From assembly GCA_019873645.1 (NCBI GenBank), contig JAIOAX010000008.1, forward strand, positions 1 through 64,000: a stretch of DNA of 64,000 nt. The letters are read 5' to 3'. Made by a program: the position numbers and the translations under genes. This stretch comes from Chloroflexota bacterium. GTDB lineage: Bacteria; Chloroflexota; Anaerolineae; B4-G1; SLSP01. The notes beneath the pieces were generated by a model. That model made no database searches. It saw only the letters and a program-made list of their open reading frames with translations, and was not told the origin of the DNA. This document shows, piece after piece, positions 37,756 to 44,982 of this stretch (position 1 is its first letter; every line of letters begins with the position of its first letter).

Positions 37756-37797
37756 ATGTCTGATCGAAAATTTACCCGAACGGGAGAGCAACGATGA
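37756..37797 (+). CDS. 13-residue leader-type ORF
   Basis: ATG 37756 encodes MSDRKFTRTGEQR. It has GGAGGAGG seven bases upstream, the best ribosome-binding site in the region. Its TGA overlaps the permease ATG (ATGA). It could couple or modulate translation of the permease, or be the remains of a longer N-terminus. Confidence 0.4.
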   Translation: MSDRKFTRTGEQR

Positions 37798-38801
37798 GCG
37801 AGATGCCGACAGAACAGATCAGAAAAGCTTCCCCCGCAGGCATAGAAAAAGCGGGGAAATCCAGGCTGGCCCTTGATAAGTTTATCACCTTCGCTGCCGT
37901 GATTGTGCTGTTTACGTTCTTTTCGATCACGGCGCGGAACTTTTTCACCATGCGCAGCATCCTCAGCCTGGCCTTGCAGACCAGCACAATCACGCTGATG
38001 GGGATTGGAGTCACCTTTGTCATTATCACGGGCGGCATTGATCTCTCTATCGGCTCGGTGGTGGCCTTTTCCGGTACGGTCGCCGTGATCGCCGCGCGGG
38101 CCGGGCTTCCGATCTGGCTCAGTATGCTCATTGGCCTGTCTGTCGGCGTCGTTACCGGTTTGCTCAACGGGCTGATGATCACCCGTTTGAAGCTCCCGCC
38201 GTTCATCGCGACGCTTGGCACCATGATGGTCACCCGGGGCGTTGCCCTCACGATTACGAATGCCAACGCCTGGCCGGCCCCGCAAGCCTTTGGCAAGCTG
38301 GGCAACGGCACCGTCTTTGGTTTGGGGCCACAATTCCCGGGCATCCCTTACCCTGTGCTGATCATGATCGCGGTGGCCCTCATCTTTGGCTTTATCCTTA
38401 GCAGAACGCGGTTGGGCCGCTACACTTACGCCATTGGCTCAAATCAGGAGGCAGCCCGGCTTTCCGGGATCAAGGTCAACCAGGTCAAGATGATCAACTA
38501 TGTCTTTTGTGGCCTGCTCTCGGCGCTGGTCGGCATTATCCTCGCCTCACGGATGGTCACTTCCCAACCCAACAGCGCCACAGGCTATGAGATGAACGCC
38601 ATTGCCTCCGCCGTCATCGGCGGCACGAGTTTGATGGGTGGCGTGGGCACGGTGGGCGGTACCGTGATCGGGTCGTTTATCATCGGGATACTTACGGTGG
38701 GTCTTACAATGGCAGGAGCAAACTACTTTATGCAGCAGATTGTGATCGGACTTGTCGTCATTGGCGCAGTGACGGTTGATCAGCTTAGAGGTCGCAAATA
38801 A
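37794..38801 (+). CDS. Sugar ABC transporter permease (RbsC-type)
   Basis: 335 residues. A ~35-residue cytosolic tail precedes 8-10 membrane helices. The family hallmark is VTFVIITGGIDLSIGSVVAF, followed by RLKLPPFIATLGTMMVTRG. ATG 37794 has GGGAGAG upstream. It forms the channel for a monosaccharide with the RbsA-type ATPase upstream and the binding protein downstream. Confidence 0.94.
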   Translation: MSEMPTEQIRKASPAGIEKAGKSRLALDKFITFAAVIVLFTFFSITARNFFTMRSILSLALQTSTITLMGIGVTFVIITGGIDLSIGSVVAFSGTVAVIAARAGLPIWLSMLIGLSVGVVTGLLNGLMITRLKLPPFIATLGTMMVTRGVALTITNANAWPAPQAFGKLGNGTVFGLGPQFPGIPYPVLIMIAVALIFGFILSRTRLGRYTYAIGSNQEAARLSGIKVNQVKMINYVFCGLLSALVGIILASRMVTSQPNSATGYEMNAIASAVIGGTSLMGGVGTVGGTVIGSFIIGILTVGLTMAGANYFMQQIVIGLVVIGAVTVDQLRGRK

Positions 38802-38898
38802 AAACACACGGTCCCCGTACTTCTGCACGCCTGAACGTGCGGATGCCGGACCCAGTCCGTATGGGCTGGATTAGAAAACAGAAAGGAGAGATTAGGAG

Positions 38899-39930
38899 AT
38901 GAAGCTTTTCAGGATTATGGTCAGTTTGATTTTCGTGGTGCTCCTGGTGAGTTGCAACCGCCCAACACCGGAACCGCAGACAATAATCGTCACCAAGGAA
39001 GTCATCAAGGAAGTCGAAAAGGAAGGTCCGATTGAGATTGCCGTCATCGTCAAAACCAGCAACTCCAGCTTCTGGCAGAATGTGCAGACCGGGGCTTTTG
39101 CTGCGCAGGAGGAGTTGCGGAAAAAGACCCCCAAGCTCTCGGTCACTTTCCTGGGGGCGCAATCCGAGAGCCATATCAACGAGCAGATCAACATCGTCGA
39201 GAGCGCGATTGACCGCGGGGTCAAGGCGATTGTGCTGGCGCCTTCGGACGTGAATGCCCTCATCGCGCCGGTGGAGAAGGCCAAAGCTGCGGGCATCCCC
39301 GTCGTGATTATTGACTCGCTGCTCGCCGGCCCTGAGGACAACTATGTGTCCTTCCTCGCCACCGACAACGATGCAGCCGGGCGGGCCTGCGCCAAGAGGT
39401 TGATCGAGGAAGTCAAGGCCAAGACCGGCAGCGACAGCGGCAAGATCGCCATTATGTCTTACGTGGCCGGCGTCGGGTCCGAGATCGGGCGCGTGGGCGG
39501 ATTCGAGGACTATATCGCGAAGAACTCAAAACTACAGGTCGTGACGAAGCAGTACTCCAACGCCGACATGCCGACTGCCCTTGACCAGACCACAAACGTG
39601 CTCGCTGCCAACCCTGACCTGGTGGGCATCTTCGGCGCCAACGAGCCGACCGCCATCGGCATGGGCCGCGCGATTGAGCAAGCGGGACTCGCGGGGAAGA
39701 TCGTGGCAATCGGGTTCGACGGCAACCAGGTGTTACAGGAGATGGTCAGGAACGGCACGCTCCAGGCCATTGCTGTACAAAGCTCCTTCAACATGGGGTA
39801 TCTGGGCGTCAAGACGGCCTACGAAGTCGCCATCGAGGGCAAGACGGTCGAACACTTTGTGGACACCGGTTTCATCATGGTGGACAAATCCAACATTGAT
39901 AGCGAAGAAGCGAAGAACGTACTCTATTGA
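38899..39930 (+). CDS. Sugar ABC transporter substrate-binding lipoprotein (RbsB-type)
   Basis: 343 residues. Lipoprotein signal ends in LLVSC (Cys 19), then a Glu/Lys-rich linker (VTKEVIKEVEKEG). The type-1 periplasmic-binding-protein fold shows VKTSNSSFWQNVQTGA, INIVESAIDRGVKAIVLAPS, VSFLATDNDAAGR and VAIGFDGNQ. It captures a monosaccharide for the RbsA/RbsC pair. A strong hairpin ends the operon. AAGGAGAG lies upstream of ATG 38899. Confidence 0.93.
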   Translation: MKLFRIMVSLIFVVLLVSCNRPTPEPQTIIVTKEVIKEVEKEGPIEIAVIVKTSNSSFWQNVQTGAFAAQEELRKKTPKLSVTFLGAQSESHINEQINIVESAIDRGVKAIVLAPSDVNALIAPVEKAKAAGIPVVIIDSLLAGPEDNYVSFLATDNDAAGRACAKRLIEEVKAKTGSDSGKIAIMSYVAGVGSEIGRVGGFEDYIAKNSKLQVVTKQYSNADMPTALDQTTNVLAANPDLVGIFGANEPTAIGMGRAIEQAGLAGKIVAIGFDGNQVLQEMVRNGTLQAIAVQSSFNMGYLGVKTAYEVAIEGKTVEHFVDTGFIMVDKSNIDSEEAKNVLY

Positions 39931-39967
39931 TCTGCATTGATTGCGCCGGCTGACGACAAGCACCTGG

Positions 39968-40007
39968 AGATATACGGTTCGCGCTTCTGCGGGCGAACCG
40001 TATATCT
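39968..40007 (+). terminator. Stem-loop at the end of the RbsABC-type operon
   Basis: A 15-bp perfect stem, AGATATACGGTTCGC with GCGAACCGTATATCT, and a 10-nt loop. There is no U-run after it, so termination may be partial or it may protect the 3' end. Confidence 0.6.
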
Positions 40008-40093
40008 TATCAAGAGGGATTTGTGTTATACCGCTCGTGTACTAAAATCGCTTTTTTTCAGCAGATTGAGCAGATTTTTGGCCGATTTACAGC

Positions 40094-40258
40094 ATATAAT
40101 CTGCTAAATCCGCTTAATCTATTCCGAAAATGGTCAGCGGATTAAGCAGATTGAGCAGATTTATGCAACAATTGAAAGCTAATCCGTTCAAATCCGTTTA
40201 ATCCGTTGACATGCATTTTCATGCTGGGTGGAGAGCGTAGCTCATGATGTCTGCTGAC
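40094..40258 (+). repeat. 165-bp dispersed repeat, left arm of a 12-kb inverted pair
   Basis: Matches the reverse complement of 52164-52328 at about 159 of 165 positions. It contains AATCTGCT / TTAATCCG phrase runs and ends with the 46-bp core also present at 67-112. It lies in the 39931-40287 intergenic gap, upstream of the epimerase gene; the remainder of that gap holds only a hairpin and related AGCAGATTGAGCAGATT phrases. Confidence 0.92.
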
Positions 40259-40287
40259 TATATCCGTTTTGAAAGGGGACGAGTTCT

Positions 40288-41328
40288 ATGAGTGAGAATC
40301 GTATGGCCAAGGACGTCCTGAAGAAGGACGATTTGATCGTTATCACCGGCGCCGGTGGGTTCATTGCCGGCGCGCTGACCCGCTACTTTCACGATCAGGG
40401 ATTCACCCGCATCCGCGCCGTTGACAAAAAGCCGCTGCCCAAATGGTACCAGCGGGTGGAGGGCGTGGAAAGCCTGTGTATGGACTTGAGCGAGTATGCC
40501 AACTGCGTCCGCGCGGTTGAAGGGGCCGTGGAAGTCTATAATTTGGCGGCGGACATGGGCGGCATGGGCTTCATCGAGCGCTTCCGCGTGGAATGTCTGC
40601 GCAGCATCCTCATCAACACCCACATGATCGAGGCGGCGTACCGCGCCGGGGTGGAACGGTATTTCTTCTCGTCATCGGCTTGCGCCTACAACGTTACCTT
40701 GCAGCAGGACCCCAACGTGCGCGCGCTCAAGGAGTCCGACGCTTATCCTGCAATGGCCGAGCGCGGCTACGGTTGGGAGAAGCTGATGTCCGAGATGTTC
40801 TGCCAGGAGTATTGGGCGGAACGTCAGCTCAAGACGGCCATTGCGCGCTTCCACAACGTCTATGGGCCATTCGGCACCTGGGACGGGGGACGTGAGAAGG
40901 CCCCGGCGGCCATCTGTCGCAAGGTAATCGAGGCGAAGGACACCGGCAAGCACGAGATCGTCATCTGGGGCGACGGCAACCAGACGCGCAGTTTTATGTA
41001 CATTGACGACTGTGTGAAGGGCATTGATATGATTATGCACTGCGACGCCCTGATCGCCACGCCCATCAACCTGGGGTCGAGCGAGTTGATCTCCATCAAC
41101 ACCCTTGTCAGCCTGGCCGAGGAAATCGGCGGCGTGAAGTTGGAGCGGCATTACGATTTGAACGCGCCGCGCGGCGTCGCCGGGCGCAACAGCGACAATA
41201 CCTTCATTTTGCAGGTGCTCGGCTGGGAACCCAAAACCCCCATCCGCGAGGGGCTGGCGAAGACTTACGCCTGGATCGAACAGCAATACTTCGCCCGCAA
41301 AGCCGGGAAGCATACGGTGCGGGATTGA
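40288..41328 (+). CDS. GDP-mannose 3,5-epimerase-like NAD-dependent epimerase
   Basis: 346 residues of the short-chain dehydrogenase type. NAD loop GAGGFIAG (residues 21-28); NLAADMGGMGFIERFRVE; SSSACAYN with the catalytic Ser/Cys region; YGWEKL supplying Tyr and Lys; and VYGPFGTWDGGREKAPAAIC, which is close to the plant GME signature. GME inverts C3 and C5 of GDP-mannose to give GDP-L-galactose. Start ATG 40288 follows GAAAGGGG. Downstream are a fucosidase, a sugar kinase and a nucleotidyltransferase, so it may serve nucleotide-sugar supply. The substrate could be a related NDP-sugar. Confidence 0.85.
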   Translation: MSENRMAKDVLKKDDLIVITGAGGFIAGALTRYFHDQGFTRIRAVDKKPLPKWYQRVEGVESLCMDLSEYANCVRAVEGAVEVYNLAADMGGMGFIERFRVECLRSILINTHMIEAAYRAGVERYFFSSSACAYNVTLQQDPNVRALKESDAYPAMAERGYGWEKLMSEMFCQEYWAERQLKTAIARFHNVYGPFGTWDGGREKAPAAICRKVIEAKDTGKHEIVIWGDGNQTRSFMYIDDCVKGIDMIMHCDALIATPINLGSSELISINTLVSLAEEIGGVKLERHYDLNAPRGVAGRNSDNTFILQVLGWEPKTPIREGLAKTYAWIEQQYFARKAGKHTVRD

Positions 41329-41396
41329 TGATTTAGGGATTGGGGATTGGGGATTAGGGGATTGGAGATTTGCTGATTTGCTGATTTGCTGATTCT
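41329..41396 (+). repeat. Low-complexity GATTGGGG / GCTGATTT upstream repeat
   Basis: Runs of GGGATTGGGGATT are followed by three TTTGCTGAT units. They fill the gap between the epimerase stop and the GH29 ribosome-binding site. The same vocabulary recurs at 49844-50030 and 56381-56571. Confidence 0.75.
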
Positions 41397-41406
41397 GGAG
41401 GATCGT

Positions 41407-42846
41407 ATGATAGATATGACAATCGAATCCGGGCCGTTTGCGCCCACGTGGGAATCGCTGCGGCAGTTTCAATGCCCAGATTGGTACCGCGATGCCAAGT
41501 TCGGCATCTGGTCGCACTGGGGGCCGCAGTCTGTGCCGATGTACGGGGACTGGTATGCCCGGCAGATGTACATCGAGGGGTCAGATCAGTACCGCTATCA
41601 CCTGCGCAAGTACGGGCATCCGTCGAAATTCGGGTACAAGGATGTGGTGCAACTGTGGAAGGCGGAGAAGTTCGACCCGGACGGACTGATGGCGTTGTAC
41701 GTGGCGGCCGGCGCGCGGTATTTCGTGGCGCAGGCAGCGCACCACGACAACTTCCACAACTGGAACTCCAGGCACCATCGGTGGAATGCGGTCAATATGG
41801 GGCCACAAAAGGACATCCTCCAACTGTGGAAAGACGCAGCGCAGGCTCACGGGGTGCCCTTTGGCTTCTCCGAGCACATCGGCGCGACGTTTAGCTGGTA
41901 TGTGCCCAACAAAGGCGCCGACAAAACCGGCCCGTATGCCGGCGTCCCCTACGACGGCAATGATCCGGCTTACGAAGACCTGTATCTGCCCAACCGCGGC
42001 GCCAAGGGGTGGGAGGATGGTGAATGGTATACCAGCAATCCGTGGTGGCATGAGAAGTGGTATACCTACGTCAAAGAGTTGATTGATGTGTACCAGCCCG
42101 ACCTGCTCTACTCTGACGGCGGCGTGCCGTTTGGGGACTACGGCCTGCACATCATCGCGCACCTGTACAACAGCAGCGCGCGGCGGCATGGCGGCGTCAA
42201 TCAGGCAGTGTATACCCAGAAGGACAGGAATGTGGAGGTATTGTCGGTCGGTGTTTTCGATATCGAACGTAGCCAGCGTCCCGACATCTTCCCCTACGTC
42301 TGGCAGACCGATACCAGCGTTGGCGACTGGTTCTACAACGTCCGCGACGTGTACAAGACGCCCAAACAAGTCGCCGAGATGCTCGTGGACATCGTCAGCA
42401 AGAACGGGAACCTGCTGCTGAACATCCCGCAGCGCCCCGACGGCACGCTCGATGATGAATGTACGTACCTGTTGGAGCGCATGGCGGCGTGGATCAAGGT
42501 CAACGGCGAGGGCATCTACGGCACGCGCCCGTGGCGGGTATCCGGCGAAGGGCCGATGTCCGTCATCATCGAGGGCTTCCGCGAGGATGCCGTCCCCTGG
42601 ACGATCGAGGATTTCCGCTTTACCGCCAAAGGCCAGACCGTCTACGCCTTCCAGATGAAGTGGCCTGAAGGCGGCAAGACCGTCGTGCGCAGCCTGGCGC
42701 AGGGAAAGGTGAGCAAAGTTGTGGATGTGACGCTGTTGGGCGCCGGCCCGGTCCCGTTTACCCAGACCTCGCGCGGCCTGGCGGTGGACTTACCGGAGCA
42801 AAAACCGTGCGAGTACACGCAGTGCTTGCGGGTGACACTGGCCTGA
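41407..42846 (+). CDS. GH29 alpha-L-fucosidase
   Basis: 479 residues from ATG 41407 with GGAGG five bases upstream. WYRDAKFGIWSHWGPQSVP and the HHDNFHNWNS region are GH29 hallmarks. The nucleophile Asp lies in DLLYSDGGVP (about residue 237). VSKNGNLLLNIPQRPDG and a C-terminal beta domain follow. No signal peptide, so it acts on imported fucosylated sugars. It releases L-fucose; the kinase and nucleotidyltransferase downstream could re-use such a sugar. Confidence 0.92.
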   Translation: MIDMTIESGPFAPTWESLRQFQCPDWYRDAKFGIWSHWGPQSVPMYGDWYARQMYIEGSDQYRYHLRKYGHPSKFGYKDVVQLWKAEKFDPDGLMALYVAAGARYFVAQAAHHDNFHNWNSRHHRWNAVNMGPQKDILQLWKDAAQAHGVPFGFSEHIGATFSWYVPNKGADKTGPYAGVPYDGNDPAYEDLYLPNRGAKGWEDGEWYTSNPWWHEKWYTYVKELIDVYQPDLLYSDGGVPFGDYGLHIIAHLYNSSARRHGGVNQAVYTQKDRNVEVLSVGVFDIERSQRPDIFPYVWQTDTSVGDWFYNVRDVYKTPKQVAEMLVDIVSKNGNLLLNIPQRPDGTLDDECTYLLERMAAWIKVNGEGIYGTRPWRVSGEGPMSVIIEGFREDAVPWTIEDFRFTAKGQTVYAFQMKWPEGGKTVVRSLAQGKVSKVVDVTLLGAGPVPFTQTSRGLAVDLPEQKPCEYTQCLRVTLA

Positions 42847-42849
42847 AAC

Positions 42850-42906
42850 GTGAAATGTAAAACGTAAATCGTGAGTCATTACGTTTTACGCTTTACGTTT
42901 TACAAG
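42850..42906. repeat. AACGTAAAA-type imperfect palindrome upstream of the kinase
   Basis: GTGAAATGTAAAACGTAAA is answered by TTTACGCTTTACGTTTTAC. Another phrase-type upstream repeat, filling the gap before ATG 42915. Confidence 0.65.
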
Positions 42907-42914
42907 ATAGACCT

Positions 42915-43748
42915 ATGAACACGGATATGAACAGCATCTCTTCCATTATCGGCCTTCTTCCCTACCGGATGGCATTTGCGGGCGGATGGATTGATCAACC
43001 GTTCGTGTCGCGGCACAACCCCACGCCGCCTGGCTCGATGGTGGTTGTGGCCCTGGAACCAACCTGCCGGTTTATGGATCGGTGCGGAATGGGGACCAGT
43101 ACACGCAAAGTGGCCGCGGCGCTGTGGGGCAATAAACTGCCGGATGAAGACCCGGCAAAGTTGATGCGGGAATTATACGCTGTAGAGAATGCCGGACAGG
43201 CAGAGCCATCGGGATCCCAGGATATGGCCGGTATCGTCTATCCCGGCATCAACAGGCTCGATTACGATTTCGCGTATGAGGGCGGCTACTTTCCCGTGCA
43301 CGTCGAGTCGAATAACGATCCCGACATCGCCCACTGGTTAGAGCGTGTGCTGCACATGGTGCCGATTGCGCAACGCCCGCCCGGCTACAACCCCCTGGGG
43401 GAAAAGAATCTGGACCCGGAATGGATCAGGCGGCTAGGGCAGTCAGGCAAAGAATGCTTTGAGGCCATCATTACCCGCGATATGGAGAGGTTGGGGGCTT
43501 CGATGAACGAGTGTATGCGATGCTGGGAGGCCATCCTGCCACACACGGTACGCCACCCGACCATTAACGTTGATTTGATGGCGCTCCTGGGCTACTATCA
43601 ATCCCGCTATGCGGGGGCGATGTACTCCGGCTGTGGCGGTGGGTATCTCTATGTTGTATCGGAGGAAGAGGTGCCGGGATCATTCCACGTGAATATCAGG
43701 ATTGCACGAGATAACCATGCAGAAAACCATCGTAACAGGAAGTTTTGA
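42915..43748 (+). CDS. GHMP-family sugar kinase
   Basis: 277 residues. GHMP motif 1 is seen as PYRMAFAGGWIDQP, similar to heptose- and fucose-kinase types. Motif 2 is the phosphate loop CGMGTSTRKVA in place of the usual GLGSSAA. Motif 3 is MYSGCGGGYLYVVSE. It should phosphorylate a sugar at C1 or a similar position using ATP. It is shorter than most relatives (about 320-350). Its 3' end overlaps the nucleotidyltransferase by 32 bases, so the two are co-translated and probably consecutive steps. It has no clear ribosome-binding site. Confidence 0.75.
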   Translation: MNTDMNSISSIIGLLPYRMAFAGGWIDQPFVSRHNPTPPGSMVVVALEPTCRFMDRCGMGTSTRKVAAALWGNKLPDEDPAKLMRELYAVENAGQAEPSGSQDMAGIVYPGINRLDYDFAYEGGYFPVHVESNNDPDIAHWLERVLHMVPIAQRPPGYNPLGEKNLDPEWIRRLGQSGKECFEAIITRDMERLGASMNECMRCWEAILPHTVRHPTINVDLMALLGYYQSRYAGAMYSGCGGGYLYVVSEEEVPGSFHVNIRIARDNHAENHRNRKF

Positions 43749-44538
43749 CGATCTGAGAGCGCGCGACTTCCGGTTCCTGGAAGAGGCATCGAAGCTGGGA
43801 AGTCTGCACGTGCTGTTGTGGTCTGACGAGACCATCCAACAGCGAGAGGGAAAGCCGCCGAAGTTTCCGCAGGCGGAGCGGATGTACATGGTGCAGGCCC
43901 TGCGGTACGTTGATGCGCTGACGCTGGTAACGGGCCATGGCGAGCAGGATGTCATCTCGCAAATCAACGCCATCCAGCCGGATGTGTGGGTGGTGGATGA
44001 AAGGGGCGATACCGCTCAAAAGCGCGCATATTGCACAGCGCGGGGCATAGCCTACCATGTCGTGGCCGAGGATGTGCTGCGCTGCTTCCCTGCAGCACCT
44101 GTCGAAGTTGACACCGGGCGGACGCAGCGAAAGAAAGTCATCGTCACGGGCAGTTTCGACTGGCTACATTCGGGTCATGTGCGGTTTTTCGAGGAGACAG
44201 CCGAGTTAGGCGATTTGTACGTCGTCGTTGGGCATGATGACAACATCAAGCTGCTGAAAGGTGAAGGACACCCGTTATTCCCACAGGACGAGCGCAGGTA
44301 TATGGTGCAATCCATCCGCCACGTCAAACAGGCATTGATTTCTTCGGGTCACGGCTGGCTGGATGCCGAGCCCGAGATCGCCAGGATCAGGCCGGACATT
44401 TATGCGGTGAATGAAGACGGTGACCGGCCGGAGAAACGCGCGTTCTGTGAGGAACACGGCATCGAGTACATCGTGCTGAAACGGCTGCCCAAGGCGGGGT
44501 TGCCGCGCAGGCAGAGCACGGCGTTGCGGGGATTCTAA
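43717..44538 (+). CDS. Tandem-domain cytidylyltransferase-like nucleotidyltransferase
   Basis: 273 residues from ATG 43717, made of two similar cytidylyltransferase-like domains (about 1-125 and 140-265). The second has the full motif VTGSFDWLHSGHVRFFEE, with the HxGH histidines at about 151 and 154. The first has GSFDDLRARDFRFLEE, where HxGH is replaced by RARD, so it is probably catalytically dead. The layout recalls eukaryotic ethanolamine-phosphate cytidylyltransferase, in which one of two domains is inactive. It overlaps the sugar kinase, so it likely forms an NDP-sugar from that kinase's product. Confidence 0.8.
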   Translation: MQKTIVTGSFDDLRARDFRFLEEASKLGSLHVLLWSDETIQQREGKPPKFPQAERMYMVQALRYVDALTLVTGHGEQDVISQINAIQPDVWVVDERGDTAQKRAYCTARGIAYHVVAEDVLRCFPAAPVEVDTGRTQRKKVIVTGSFDWLHSGHVRFFEETAELGDLYVVVGHDDNIKLLKGEGHPLFPQDERRYMVQSIRHVKQALISSGHGWLDAEPEIARIRPDIYAVNEDGDRPEKRAFCEEHGIEYIVLKRLPKAGLPRRQSTALRGF

Positions 44539-44628
44539 GTCGGGGTTGAAAGCGTTTACGGCAAAAAACCCGCCTTCCAGCTCGCGCGATCGGGCATCTA
44601 TAGCTGTCAGATATTCAACTATGTTCAT
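44539..44628 (-). pseudogene. Cut-off toxin gene start
   Basis: ATG 44628 overlaps the stop of the antitoxin-like gene (ATGA), the usual order for a toxin-antitoxin pair. It gives MNIVEYLTAIDARSRELEGG then FFAVNAFN before running antisense through the 3' end of the nucleotidyltransferase gene. The frame stays open to 44275 but that part is only shadow, so the toxin seems lost except for its first ~30 codons. Confidence 0.4.
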
Positions 44629-44945
44629 AAGTGGATTTTCTTCAGGATGTCCAATTGCCGCATGGTTTCGCGATAGGCATCCAGCACAAATTCCCATTCA
44701 AACCAGACAGCATCATCTCCCAGTTCACCAGCGCTAAATCTGTGCCCGAACTGTTCAGAAGTCATCCGGCATTGACGTTCAAATGTCATAAGCTGCTGTT
44801 GATACTGTTGCAAGTTAAGCTCAAGGGACTTGCGCTTCATTTGCAATCCAGAACGAACAATCGGTATAGCTTCCTGTTGCAGCACCATGGTTGTTTCCAT
44901 AACCCAGTTTGTCCCAATCATAACTTGTCGGCCAATGTCTGGCAA
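44625..44945 (-). CDS. Antitoxin-like small protein
   Basis: 106 residues from TTG 44945, which has GGTGGAG four bases upstream; longer forms run back into the CHAT gene. The C-terminal half, FERQCRMTSEQFGHRFSAGE then LGDDAVWFEWEFVLDAYRET, is the pattern of a family of small antitoxins common in Chloroflexota and cyanobacteria. The protein at 63704 has a similar ending (FEADDDYVEWQWYLDAL). It lies 37 bases after the CHAT gene and may be the last gene of that operon. Confidence 0.6.
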   Translation of the reverse strand: MPDIGRQVMIGTNWVMETTMVLQQEAIPIVRSGLQMKRKSLELNLQQYQQQLMTFERQCRMTSEQFGHRFSAGELGDDAVWFEWEFVLDAYRETMRQLDILKKIHL

Positions 44946-44982
44946 TAGACTCCACCTTTCATTCAAGCACAAAATCTGCAAA

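Noticed and set aside
44275..44628. Full-length 117-codon toxin gene downstream of the antitoxin-like gene
   Set aside because: Only the first ~30 codons lie outside the nucleotidyltransferase gene. The remainder is antisense to its conserved second domain.
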